Below are positions 45,900 to 57,365 of a DNA stretch of 64,000 nt, in pieces (the stretch's first letter is position 1; every line of letters starts with the position of its first letter). Origin of the DNA: Gordionus sp. m RMFG-2023. Taxonomy: Eukaryota; Nematomorpha; Gordioida; Chordodea; Parachordodidae. Location of the stretch: positions 40,566,569 through 40,630,568 of the forward strand of contig NC_088776.1 in assembly GCF_954871325.1 (NCBI RefSeq), read 5' to 3'. The position numbers and the translations under genes were made by a program. The notes beneath the pieces were generated by a model, which saw only the letters and a list, made by a program, of their open reading frames with translations, was not told the DNA's origin and did not search any database.

Positions 45900-48214
45900 C
45901 CCTTTCGCGCCCGACTTTTTTTCCCTCGATGAAAAATTTTTTTTTTAAAAGATACTTATTATAGACACAAATAACACATTTTTATCAAAAAAACTTATTT
46001 CGAGTATTTCTGTCAAAAAATATTCAATGATTCCAAATTCATCAATGGGCAAAATGCAAGTTCATTTAAAAAAATATTCTATTTCATATGAAATGACAAA
46101 TAAAAATTTCGTTTATTATTTAAACATAAATAAATATTACTTTTGATACATAATTCTTGAATAGGGAAATGACCTACTTGGTCATTTCTTATATCCGATA
46201 TGGGGACAATATTTATGGCTTTTCTTCTCTTTACAACTATACTGGAAGGTCTTCCAGTCTTCTTGTTATTATCCTTTCCTGCTAGCATCAGCCCTTTTGC
46301 TATTTGAGATTTAAATACCAATAATGTCATAAATTTGATATTATTTGCTTTCATATGGCGTCTATAAAAGAGCCATGCATTTATTACACAAGAATCCAAT
46401 AAATGGAAAACCATTCGCATATAATATCGTTTCCATTATCTGTCCGATATAACTCCACCAGCATATCGTGAAGATCTACTCCAACCATTCCCTCATTATA
46501 GTTTTTAATTATAGCGGGCATTTCTACATTTATAAAGGTTTTGTCCGATACAGACCATCGTTTAATTTTGGTTGTAGGTAAAACACCTATAAAATTAGAT
46601 ATTGTAATAACAGCTTTGTTGTCCTGCCATTTGCAGATATAATACCGATTTTTCACTTTTATAATCTACAGCGCCTCTTCCTTCCTTTTTTAAAGCCTTA
46701 TCGTTTTTAAGTGCGCATCCTGATAATCGATTAGACCTTACCGTTCTGGACACCAAATATTCCTTTTTTTAACAATCATAAATAATTGGTATGAGGAGAA
46801 AAAATTATCCATATATAATTTATGGTTTTATTTGATAGTATTATTTCAGACAGGCGAAGTACGATATCTCCACTGATATCTAAATATGATTTTATAGTAT
46901 TAGTAGACTTTCCCTGGTATATTTCAAAATCATACATAAATCCAGAAGAGCCACATAGGGCAAACACTTTTATCCCCCATTTATGGGGCTTCGATTTAAT
47001 GTATTGCCTTAATTTAGAGCGCCCCTTGAAAGGAATTATGAATTCGTCTACAGCTAACTTCTCTTCGAGTTGAATTTTTTTGAAATTTTTTTTTAGCTGG
47101 CATATGAAAGGTTGAATTTTGAATAATTTGTGGTAACCTTTATCTTCTCTATTTACCATATTTTTGTTATTATTAATATGGAAAAATTTTCGGATCAAAA
47201 GAAAACGATTGCGGGACATAGTTTCTGATACTTGTGGAATAGATGTCTCAACCAACCAATACTGCCGTATAGAAGGCATCTTAACTAAGCTAGTATACAA
47301 ATGTATTCCAATAAATTTCATTGCTATCAGTATTTATAGATTTTCCACAACATTAGAAGGAATAAATATTTGTTTCTGATACAAAATTGCTGATCATTTG
47401 GTTGTCCAAATATTTACGAAAATAAGTTAGAGGAGTTGAATCTGGTTCAGGAATTTCCATCCATAGGAGTAAATTCTGTATTCATGTTTCCAATGTCTTT
47501 CTTAGACCAAAGGGGGTTATCTTTTATTTTAGTTATAGTAGTATCTTCGTTTATATCCTCCAATTCAAGACCTAGTTCATTTGTAATATAAGATGAGGTT
47601 GGCAAATCATCTCCTAGCAAAGGATAATAATTGTCTTCTTCATCTGAGCTCTATATATCAGCTTCAGAAATATCACCTTCAAGTATAAGTGTAAAAAGTA
47701 TCTCATATTATTACATGTTATATATATAAAATATTTATTAGGACCTCTCCCTATATCCAAGAAAACTATTAGACATTAAATAATCAATACAGTTAACTAT
47801 TATCAAAATATAATCCGATTACCCCCCCCCCACTTCCGTTTTAACCCTAAATCTAAATATCCTAAATAATTTGACTAAAATTCCCATTTATTGATAAAAA
47901 AATATTTTAGTGCATAAGAAGTGACCATTGATGCCAATGGCATGCTCAAATTCCAGCACCTAAAATGTTTAAAATAGCAATTTTGATAACCGAAAATATG
48001 AATTAAAATTTTGGCGCGAAAGAAAAAATTGATTTTTTAAAATTATAATATGATATAATAACATATGAAACAAAAGAGTTAGTGATAAAATATGAAAGTG
48101 CAAATATTAAAAATTAAAAATATGATTTCAAAAGTTATCAGTGACCATTTTAAATGCATATAAATTACTATTGAAAAATTATGATTCCAAAAGTTATCCA
48201 TGGGCGCGAAAGGG
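45900..48214 (-). mobile_element. piggyBac-type DNA transposon, inactive
   Basis: The ends are perfect 13-bp inverted repeats CCCTTTCGCGCCC (45900-45912) and GGGCGCGAAAGGG (48202-48214). The left flank is TTAA (45896-45899), the piggyBac target. The right flank is TGAA, one change from TTAA. Near the right end a second GGCGCGAAAG motif occurs (48013) together with repeated AAAAGTTATC motifs, as in piggyBac subterminal regions. The minus strand carries a decayed transposase. The element is 2315 bp, a normal length for an autonomous piggyBac. Confidence 0.92.
46079..47700 (-). pseudogene. piggyBac transposase pseudogene
   Basis: Recognisable blocks in order are STPLTYFRKYLDNQM (near 47430), MKFIGIHLYTSLVKMPSIRQ onward (46776-47321) with the catalytic segment LAVDEFIIPFKGRSKLRQYI and KPHKWGIKVFALCGSSGF, then GMVGVDLHDMLVELYRT (46384-46656) and MRMVFHLLDSCVINAWLFYR (46079-46420). 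The C-terminal end KSNIYLCLNNKRNFYLSFH is a worn Cys-rich domain. At least three frame breaks separate these blocks, so the enzyme is dead. The first catalytic Asp (in VDEF) and the GVD-HD region are still visible. Confidence 0.88.
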
Positions 48215-48948
48215 TGAAGGAAATTGAAATTCATAAAATATGCAAAAAAAGAAAATATCGAAAAAAAATTCAAAAATTTTTAAAAATTTGTCTCTCCAGC
48301 TTTTTCAGGACTCTTGCGCTCCGCTGATAAAAATTTGGATAATCATGTATAACCATTTTTTTAACACACTTCTGGGGAGTGGAGAGAACCAAAAGTTACT
48401 CAGGACTTAAATTCAATTTGAGTGCACTTACATGGGCGTCGGCTGTATTTTTTACGGGTGATGATGGGTTCTTTGAGAAGGGGGGTGGGGTAAAGCAAGA
48501 CAAAATATATGAATTTTTTTAGTATAATTTCTAAATATATTATTAACATAAGTAATATTAAATAGTCAACTAGAACTGGATATTATTTTATTAAATTTGG
48601 GTTTAAAGACTGAAAATACAGTTGCCTATAAAGCAAATATGGACTATTCCAATTTCAAATTTAGTTATCATATTTATTTTTAAAAATCTTTATGATTCAA
48701 TAAATAATTATAAAAATCCCCTTTACAAAAATGACCGATTCGATATTAAAAAGTCTCTATTTTTGAATTAAAATTTTATTAAGAATCCATTTCAAAAATT
48801 ATTTATAAAGTCAATTTTTGTTTCTCATATCTATAACTTTTAAAAAGGATGAATAGACCTTCTTTCATACTCAATGAATATGCAAGCAATGTGAAAATAT
48901 TGATCAAAGGAGTATTCCATATTTCTCTTTCTGATGGGAGTGATATTC
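48215..48948. other. AT-rich intergenic DNA
   Basis: No gene was recognised. A patch with GGGCGTCGGC and a G-run (48430-48500) could be a MITE end but has no identified partner. Confidence 0.4.
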
Positions 48949-48953
48949 GTCAT

Positions 48954-49133
48954 TGTAATAGATTACCTTCAAGGCATAATAAAAAGATAAAATGATATAT
49001 TATATTCAATTAAATTAATGTATTATAAAAAATAAATAAATAAATGTATTTTATATAAAAGGACATAAAAAAACAAAAAATATTATTGGAATAAAATATA
49101 TTATTAAATAGAATATTAAATAGAATTACTACA
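48954..49133 (+). repeat. 5' LTR of gypsy element 4
   Basis: The 180-bp repeat starts TGTAATAG and ends ACTACA. Its last base is also the A of the first Gag ATG, and TGGCGA, a plausible start of a primer-binding site, follows. Confidence 0.88.
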
Positions 49134-49605
49134 TGGCGAAGTTTCAAATGGAGAAATTTAATATAAAGGAGTGTGAAATGGAAGTTTATTTATCAAAGAT
49201 TGAATTCATTTTTAAAATCGCCAAAATAAAAGACAAAAAGTCATTTTTATTAGCAAATATTGGACTTGAGGTTTATTCAAAATTATTTACGTTGTGTTTG
49301 CCAAAGACATTAGAGAAAGTTCATATGATGATATAATTATACTATTAAAAAATTATTATGCGAAGAAAACGAATTTTATTCTGGAGAGATATTATTTTTT
49401 TAAAACGGAACAAGAAAGAGGAGAAAAAATTACAGAATATATAAATAAATTAAAGATAAAAGCAAAGACGTGTGAATTCAAAGAGATGTATAATACAGTA
49501 TTACGGGATAAATTAGTGTCCGGAATTACTAATGAAAAAATATTAATGAAATTAATCAACACGCTAGACTTGACATGGGAAAAAGCTGTACAAATCGCTA
49601 CTTAA
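49133..49605 (+). pseudogene. Gag region of gypsy element 4
   Basis: Capsid-like frames start at the LTR edge (MAKFQMEKFNIKECEMEVYL) and continue to about 49605 (ERYYFFKTEQERGEKITEYI, LDLTWEKAVQIAT), typical of retroelement Gag in insects and other animals. The region is not a single open frame. Treated as a fossil. Confidence 0.75.
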
Positions 49606-49719
49606 ATAAAGACAACAGAAATGATTTCATATGAAAAATTATCTGCAGGAAAGGAGACAAATTAAATATCAACAGTAACAAGGGAACAGTATAATAAGTA
49701 TAAAACAGTTTCAAAATTT

Positions 49720-50070
49720 ATTTGTTATTGTTGTGGATTGAAAAATCACATAAAACCGCAGTGCCCTAATCTAAATACCATCTGTCATAATTGTGGGATA
49801 AAAGGACATTTACAGAAAGTATGCAGAAGGAAGCATGTTAAGAAAGAATATATTCGAACGATAGATATTCCAGAAAAGGAGCGAGAAAAAATTGAGGATT
49901 TGGATTCTTCAGAAGAGTCACGAGGAAGATTTGAGGTGAAATTATTGATAGATAAAATTTATATTAACTTTTTAATTGACACAGGATCAGCTATCTCCAT
50001 TTTAAATATAAAAGAAGTTTATCGTTTAAAAAGACCAATAAAAAAGTCGGACACCATTTTAACATCATAA
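49720..50070 (+). pseudogene. CCHC zinc knuckles and protease of gypsy element 4
   Basis: Two knuckles lie in a row (C-Y-C-C-G...H...C and CHNCGIKGHLQKVC), the RNA-binding part of the nucleocapsid. They are followed by the aspartic protease core FLIDTGSAISIL. The layout nucleocapsid then protease is usual for gypsy elements. Confidence 0.8.
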
Positions 50071-50170
50071 TAATGTATTAATCGAGATTCAAGGTAAATG
50101 TATATTACCCGTTAATTATACGAATAAAATTATATATCATGAATTTATAATTGTAAACAATGGTATTAAT

Positions 50171-52675
50171 TTGATAGGTAGAAATTTAATAAACCAACTA
50201 AAGTTAATAAAAATAAATAAATGTAATACAGTTAATGAGGTTTGGGAGGATAAAATTCAACATAAATTCTCATCATTATTCACTAAGAAGTTAGGTTTAC
50301 TGAAAGAGTTTAAAGCAAAGCTATCGGTAAAATCCAACCCCAACTTTCAATGTCTTAAAAGCAAACCGATTCCTTTTGCGTGGAAAGAAAAACTAGAAAC
50401 GGAATTGCAACGACTGGAATCCATGGGAGTTATAGAAGGCTAAAATACTCGAATATCGCTTCTCCGATTGTGCCGATACTAAAAAAGATGGATCCTTACG
50501 AATTTGTGGTGATTTCCGACAAACGGTTAATGCTAATATTTTGATTGATCAGAATTAATGAATTATTAGCCATGGATCCAAATATACGGTATTAGATTTA
50601 TCCGAAGCATATTTTCAAATAGAGCTAGATGACGAGGCAAAAAAGCTGTTAGTGATCAACACGCCGAGTGGATTGTATCGCTTTACAATACTTCCGTTTG
50701 GGGTAGCCTCAGCAGCAGCCATTTTCCAACAAGCAATGGATTCTTTATTAAAAGGACTACCCGGGGTAGCGGTATATTTGGACGATATAATAATTACTGG
50801 GGAATCAATTGAGAATCATAAAAAAAATTGATAAATGTGCTAAAGACGTTAGAAACAAACGGTATGAAATTAAATTTAAAAAAATGTAATTTTTTTAAAG
50901 AAAAGATTGAATTCTTAGGTCACACCATTAGCGAAGAGGGAATCGCAACAATAAATAAAAACGTCAATGAAATATTAGACGCACCGTTACCAAAAAACAT
51001 TAAAGAATTACAAGCTTTTATCGGTATAATTAACTATTATCAAAAATTTATAAAGAACTGTTCAACGATGGCCGCGCCAATATATCGACTGTTATGAAAA
51101 AACCTGACATGGAAATGGACGAATAATGAAACAGTAGTAATTAATAATTTTTAAAAAATAATATCAGAAGCACCAATTTTAACTCATTATAATCCGGGAA
51201 AACCGATAATTCTAGCTGCGGATGCGTCGCAACAAGGAATAGGATCCGTTATACCTCATATAATTAACAACGAGGAAAAACCAAATGGATTCGCGTCTCG
51301 AACATTAAATGCAGCTGAACGAAATTATAGTCAGATAGAGCGTGAAGCTATAGAAATTATATTTGGACTAATTAAATTTAAACAATGTTTAATTGGCAAA
51401 CATTTTAATAATATTACAGATCATAAACGACTGATATCGTTACTCAATCCACATAAAAGAATTAGAGATATGTCCTCAAGATTAGTACGGTGGTCATTAT
51501 TACTAGCCAATTATGATTATGAATTGCAACTGAAAGGGACAAAATAAAATAGTAATGTGGATGCTATCCCGGTTCCCAATTGACGGTGAACCATCTACTT
51601 GGGAAGAGTTAGATATTAATTTAATAGTATCGGATGCTCCACAATTTATTTCAGCGTTAGATATAAAAGCATACACAAGAAATGACCCGGTATTATCAAA
51701 GGTGTTTACATTGCAACTGGGTGGCCGAAGATAATAGAGGAAAATCTAAAACCGTTTTTCCAGCGCCGAAATGAACTCACGGTGGAAGCAGGATGTATAT
51801 TATGGGGTTTAAAAACCATAATTTCAAAAAAATTACAAGTAAATATTTTATCTTTTTTACATATGGGGCATCAGGGGTATACTAAAACAGAATTATTGGC
51901 ACAAGAGAATGTTTGGTGGCCAAATATTAACGAAGATATTGAATTACACGGTAGGAATTGTGAACTATGTCAGACAAATAATCTTGGAAATAAAACATAT
52001 ATAGGGAAATGGCCCTCTGCAAATAAACCATGGGGGAGAATTTATTTAGATTTTGCCGGACCCATTAACGGAGATATATATCTAGTAATAATAGATAGTT
52101 TTAGTAAATCTGAAATACAAAAACTATCGACTAATAATTTTACTGAAGTAAGAAAATTATTGTTAAGACTTTTTGCTATTTTTGGTTACCCCAATACGAT
52201 TGTTACGAATAATGGGCCCCCCTTTCAAAGTAGAGAATTTAGTTTATTTTACAAATAATTATCAATTAGAAATGTATATAGTGCGCCGTACCACTCTATA
52301 ACCAACGGAGAAGCAGAGCAGATAGTACAAACTTTTAAAAAATTTTAAAAAAACATAATGATTATGATACAAGATTTTTTATTTATTTATCGAAATACGC
52401 CACAAATAACCACTAAACAATCACCAAGTTCAATGATGCTTAAATTTCAACCCATAGGACCTTTACAATTAATAAAACCAATTTATCCACATCCATACAT
52501 ACCTCACCAGGTTTTTTAATATAAATGAGAAAATATATGCAAAAGATTTTAAGAAAGATATTTTGATACCAGGAATCATCGTTAAAAGAACAGGTCCAAT
52601 GACGTTTTTAGCTGAGACTAGATTAGGGTTATGGAGAAGACATATTACGTACGTGATATATAGCGCTTTTGCCCT
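50171..52675 (+). pseudogene. pol region of gypsy element 4
   Basis: Visible parts in order are the RT start (KPIPFAWKEKLETELQRLES), RT core with YLDDI near 50775, the RT thumb region FLGHTISEEGI (50828-51097), RNase H (AADASQQGIGS, SQIEREA around 51220-51360), the integrase zinc-binding part (HMGHQGYTKTELLAQ, WWPNINEDIE, CELC) and the integrase core (YLDFAGPI, GYPNTIVTNNGPPF) at 51782-52258, fading out near 52675. Broken in several places; a fossil. Confidence 0.85.
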
Positions 52676-53545
52676 CTAACGTTGAAGATTCAACAGAGCT
52701 ACGCTAGGTTTTCCTCATTTCCATCTAATTGGAACAATTTAATTTGGGATATAAAAATATGAGGAGCCCTCTACACGTTTGTGGGCAAGCCGCACGTACT
52801 TGCAGGCACAACATTTCGAAAAATGTTGCTTAAACCTCTATAGGCTTTAATTTAGAAGGAGTGGGACAAAGAAAAAGCCTATACCCGAGAACCACAGTAT
52901 AATTTAATTACTTTAAAGGTGGGTGATGGCTGATTTTAAGCTTAATTTCTTTAATGTAAGTTATATCTGTAAATAAATATGATTAAAATAAAATAATATT
53001 TACCACCGGATGAACCGAACCCCAATTTTTCAAAATTTAATTTAATGATTATTAGGTTTTTAAGATTAAATCAATTAATATTATAGATTAATCTCGAGAA
53101 TGATTTAAATGAGTGAATGACTCTATTAATCAGTTAAAACAGGTTAATGATGCTTACTACCAAGTGAATGTATGAAAATATTCTAAATACCAACCTAATT
53201 TGCTAAATACCGACCAAATTTATTAAAATGTAATAAGATCCTTATTATTTAATATATTAATACTGAATCACGTGGTCGAGTCCGGCCTCCTATCTATTAT
53301 CCCCCCAAGGATGGAACCACCAAGTTAGAATAAGAAAAAAAACATGATCATTCCCGGGATTCGAACCCGGGAGCATGGGATAAGTAAACCAAGCTCTTGC
53401 CTACTAGGCCATAGAGGCTTTCCAAAAATCACGATTTTTCAAATATATATTTTAAATATGTTTGGTAGTGCCTATCCAAATGAAAAATGAACAAAATTCA
53501 AATTTGATAGATGGTACCTTAAGGTACCAAGCATCATTAATCGTT
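52676..53545. repeat. Repeat segment interrupting gypsy element 4
   Basis: Between the end of recognisable integrase sequence and the element's 3' coding tail lies about 0.87 kb of unlike DNA. Its left part (52675-52850) is shared with 15095-15770, and its right part contains a tRNA-like SINE. The simplest reading is one or more later insertions, but exact edges are not determined. Confidence 0.45.
53230..53418 (-). mobile_element. tRNA-derived SINE
   Basis: Read on the minus strand from 53418, the sequence begins GCCTCTATGGCCTAGTAGGC (box A-like) and has GGTTCGAATCC (box B) within a perfect CCCGGG...CCCGGG T-arm stem (53351-53371). It then passes into a non-tRNA body with GGATAATAGATAGGAGGCC and an AT-rich tail. 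The acceptor stem does not pair and the D- and anticodon arms are weak, so it is not a functional tRNA. A SINE head promoted by RNA polymerase III fits best. No target duplication was identified. Confidence 0.6.
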
Positions 53546-53877
53546 AAAACATAGGTTCAATGATTCCGATATTAAAAATGGAGAGGAAGGAAGAGAAAGA
53601 GAACCGATACAAATAACACCTCGAATGAATGGAAGTGGTCCTATACAAAACTCTATAGAAAAAGACATTGAGCTGATACATGACGTGATGACAAAAGATA
53701 TTGATCCGATACAAGACTAATAAACAAAGATGCCATCATAAATGATAAGAGTGACATCGACACGACTGATCAAACCGTGTTAGAGAACGAAAGTACAAGT
53801 AACCGTTATCCAATACGAATAAGAAAACAATTTATACCGTTCCAAATCGAGAGCATAAAAAAAAGGGAGAGGATAGA

Positions 53878-54056
53878 TGTAATAGATTACCTTCAAGGCA
53901 TAATAAAAAGATAAAATGATATATTATATTCAATTAAATTAATGTATTAAAAAATAAATAAATAAATGTATTTTATATAAAAGGACATAAAAAAACAAAT
54001 AAAGATATTATTGGAATAAAATATATTATTAAAGAATATTAAACAAAATTACTACA
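53878..54056 (+). repeat. 3' LTR of gypsy element 4
   Basis: The 179-bp repeat matches 48954-49133 with a few small indels and is followed by the duplication GTCAT. Confidence 0.9.
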
Positions 54057-54061
54057 GTCAT

Positions 54062-54297
54062 AATATTATATACTTTATCCTTCAGCGGTTCGAATACATT
54101 TATAAATATAAAATTCGCTAAATCATATCTTATCTTCTATTAATTTACTAATATATTTATATCAAAATTTATACGTTTTTAATGTTTTTTGTAATAATTC
54201 ATAATGTGATTGATTATTATAATATTATTTATATAATATAGTATTGGAGGATATGTTTGTGACGGTGTTAAAAAAAATATAAAAAAATATATTGAGG
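54062..54297 (-). other. Likely 3' UTR or flank of the LINE
   Basis: The minus strand continues past the LINE stop codon into AT-rich DNA. No poly-A tail or target duplication was clearly seen before gypsy element 4 begins at 54061. Confidence 0.35.
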
Positions 54298-54767
54298 TTA
54301 GGAAGGATAATCTTGTGGGGAGAGACTGCCTATGAAGCTAATATAATTAGCCTTGTGTATTGCGATGGAGAGTTTTTGCCTTAAGAAGAAGCCCTCGCGG
54401 GGTTCACCGGTTAGTTGACGAATGTGGGAGCCGAGTTCCTTGAAAAAGGATAAGGCATATTTCCCAAAAGTAGTAAGGGTAGTGGAAATAATGGGGATGA
54501 AAATATATTCTTGAGAGATTTCGGAATATTTCGCTATTTTGAGTGTCTCCTTTTTCTCGAGTATATTGACTGTTTGATTTGATGGAGCGAGTGGATCAAT
54601 ACAAGAATAGTCCCAGACCAGGAATTGACCGTGCTTCCAAGGAATTTGCGAAATACCGTCAGGCCGTTTCCCATCAGATCTGAAAAGACCGGATGGTTCA
54701 AGAGTGGAGGGGATTTGAGCAGATCTAAGAGCTCTAAGAATGATCGAATTGCATAGATTATGTCTTA
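54298..54767 (-). pseudogene. LINE C-terminal domain, endonuclease-like
   Basis: The frame is open to TAA at 54298-54300 and reads RHNLCNSIILRALRSAQIPS, LEPSGLFRSDGKRPDGISQI, PWKHGQFLVWDYSCIDPLA, then KYSEISQEYIFIPII and ELGSHIRQLTGEPREGFFLR. In LINEs of this kind, the RPDG...W..G..LVWD.TC.D segment after a CCHC motif resembles a restriction-like PD-(D/E)XK nuclease that cuts target DNA; that functional reading is an inference. The segment is intact over 156 codons but detached from its RT. Confidence 0.8.
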
Positions 54768-55058
54768 CAATTCAACCTTAATATAGTATCTAAACAACCA
54801 TCAGTCCTTGATCATATTCATACCATGCTGCAATAATGTCCTTGGATCTTTCTCTCCCAAACTAGCAATAACCAAGCTTTTAGCTCTTTATTCACAATCA
54901 GCTGTTTATAATTCTCCTGAATTCTTATCATCATTAATGAATTTATTCAAAATAATCAATAATAACCTCATCATTCAAAATTGTTGCTGGCCTATAGTTA
55001 TTGTATGAGTCAAATTAATTTTTTCTACTACATGAATACTTAATTTACCATCCCCTGT

Positions 55059-57365
55059 ATGTCATCGTCACAAATCTGTCCCTCTTGTCAAAAAACAGTA
55101 CATATTAGGAAAAATGGATGCTTACAAGTCCATGGTCCTCCTTCACTCAGATGCTCACACTCTGGCCACGATCCTTTTTCCCTTACCAATACTTTGATTA
55201 TCCCCCCAGAAAATTCTGTTCCACTTCACCACAATCCAAATTCCAGCTTCTCTATTTTTCTTGATCATCCCAAACCAAATATTATTTCAAGGATCCCCAA
55301 AGGTGCTAGATTGTCTGTTGCTAAATCTTTTGCTGACTGCCTATCCTCTCTCTTGCAAAACTTTAGTAATGAGCAAGAATGGCTAAAATTCCTATATTTT
55401 GGATATAATACTTTCAGAGTGCCTGACAAAAATTCACCTAAATCCCTCACTCAGCAAATCAAGGATGCTGCTTCGATGAAGACCCTCCATCTTCATGACA
55501 CTCAGTCTTAAACAAAAGAAGATTCTCACCAATAGAGTTGAAAGCCAATTTGATCTGCAAGAAAATTGACAACCTCAATATAAAAGGAGCACTCAGATTG
55601 GTGTCCACACATGACTCTTTAGCTGAGCCATCTATGTCCACCTATTTAAAGTTATGTCAAAAACACCCCTTAGCCAACATCATCCCTATTTCTCCTCAAC
55701 CTCACTCCACTTGCGCTTCTCTTTTTACTTCCGAAGAAGGGAGGAAAGCCATTCTCTCCTTTCATCGCGATTCCCTCATGGGCTCGATGGCATACGCCCC
55801 ATTTTTCTCCAGGACATCACTTCCCCCTCTAGATGCTCACAAACATCCGTTCTCCCCAAATTAACAAACTTCTGCAACATAATTTTAAACGCTGAGGTTC
55901 CAAATTTCGTTTCACCTATCCTCTTTGGTGCCAGGCTAATTGCACTTCAAAAACCTAATAATGATATCAGACCCATTGCCATTGGTTCTACCTTTCGCCG
56001 ATTAGTAGCCAAGATGATATCATCTCGAATTAAGCATGATGCTTCACGTCTCCTAAGTCCCTTCCAACTTGGTGTAGGAATCCCTGGTGGCTGTGAAGCT
56101 GTTGTACATTTGTCCAGATTATATCTTGAAAATTTACCTTCTAATGAATCCTTGATAAAAATTGACTTCTCTAATGCTTACAACACACTCTCCCGGAACT
56201 CCTTTTTGAGTTCCTTAAGTAATCTTTTTCCCAGTTACACTAAGTTTTTTTTATTCGTGTTATCAACAGCCCTCCACTCTTCTGTTTGATACCTTTAAAA
56301 TCCCTTCCGTCGAGGGCATTTAGCAGGGAGACTCCCTAGGTTCCCTATTCTTTTGTTTAGGTATTAATGACATCATTAAATCCATTAATTCGGTCTGCTC
56401 ATTATCCTTGCATTCATGGTACATTGATGATGGTATCCTTGGGGGATGCAATGTTGAAGTCAATAAAGCTGTGAACATCATCAAGGAGGCCGGATCAGCT
56501 ATAGGACTCTCCATTAATCCAAAGAAATCAGAATTTATCCCTATCAATACAATCGAACCTAATACTAACAAATTCAAACTAACGACTCTTGACGGTCTCT
56601 ATCATCTGGGAGCCCCTGTTGGTGGTAACTCTGCTATTTCTTTCTTTCTTCAGTCCACTTTGGATACTTTATTAGAGCTGGCAGATTTATTTTCCCTTCT
56701 TCCTTCTCATAAAGCCTTTTTCCTGGTGAAAAATTTTTTCAATATTCCCCGTATTCTTTACGCACTTCGCTCAACTGCCATATTTAAATTCCCCATTCCA
56801 CTTGGAGTTTATGATAATGGGATCAAAATCCTTATCGAAAACATTCTAAATCTTAAATTCCATGAAATTGCTTGGACACAAGCTTCTTTACCCACAAAGA
56901 TGGGAGGTCTGGGCCTCAGATCTCCATCCGATCTCGCCTTAACGGCCTTTATATCCAGTTACCTACTAACTAAAACATAATAAATCCCAATTCTTTAAAA
57001 CCCGACTCTTCTTTTAATGATGCAATCATCGAATGGAGGACACGAATTTCTGCGGATCACCCTCTTCCTGAATCTAATAAGCAGAAGGACTGGGATAGGC
57101 CTATTATTGCACTCTGCGTTGAATCACTCCTTTCCAGAATGCAATTATCTGACCGTCCCTTATTCTCTTCTTTGCTTAATGGTTCAGGCCATGAGTTTCT
57201 CGAGGCCATTCCGTTTATTAATCTGCAATTACAACTAAATAAAAACGAGCTCACACATGCTATCGGTATCCGTTTAAATTGCCTTATTACCCAACCCCAC
57301 ATATGTTCAGGTTGCGGCTCCGCAGTTTTGGGCAATGGAAGACATAGTCTTCATTGTCGCTCATA
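55059..57365 (+). pseudogene. LINE N-terminal and reverse transcriptase part
   Basis: An N-terminal finger (ICPSCQKTVHIRKNGCLQVH, then LRCSHSGHDPF) at 55059 is followed by a linker. The RT starts near 55654-56289 with IRPIAIGSTFRRLVAKMISS and the segment PFQLGVGIPGGCEAVVHLSR, then LIKIDFSNAYNTLSR. The catalytic WYIDDG is at about 56420 and GLSINPKKSEF follows. At 57300 HICSGCGSAVLGNGRHSLHC is the start of the C-terminal CCHC region. Several frame breaks (near 55510, 55650, 56290, 56980 and 57010) make it inactive. A plus-strand stretch at 54800-55058 is probably 5' sequence of the element. Confidence 0.85.

Larger units (their letters stand above)
48954..54056 (+). mobile_element. Ty3/gypsy LTR retrotransposon 4, complete ends, broken
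   Basis: Short LTRs of 180 and 179 bp (TGTAATAGATTACC...ATTACTACA) and a perfect 5-bp duplication GTCAT (48949-48953, 54057-54061) bound the element. In order it has Gag, two CCHC zinc knuckles, protease with DTG, reverse transcriptase, RNase H, integrase and a purine tract (AAAGGGAGAGG) before the 3' LTR. The type differs from elements 1-3: much shorter LTRs and a zinc-knuckle Gag. The 3' part is interrupted by about 0.9 kb of other repeats. It is a fossil with several breaks, about ten. The LTRs agree at about 95% by eye. Confidence 0.92.
54298..57365 (-). mobile_element. LINE with inverted 5' part (twin-priming structure)
   Basis: One LINE open frame is present as two pieces in opposite orientation. 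The C-terminal piece (54298-54767) reads on the minus strand. The N-terminal and RT part (about 54800-57365) reads on the plus strand, with its 5'-most sequence next to the junction and its break point outermost. The break falls inside one conserved Cys/His region: the plus piece stops at C-SGCG...GRHSLHCRS and the minus piece resumes with RHNLCN, only a few residues apart in the family. This is exactly the arrangement produced by twin priming. The element is less AT-rich than the host DNA. Confidence 0.85.

Noticed and set aside
53345-53418. Functional tRNA gene
   Set aside because: A and B boxes and the T-arm are good, but the acceptor stem does not pair and the D and anticodon arms are poor. 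The sequence continues into a repeat body, so a SINE head is more likely.
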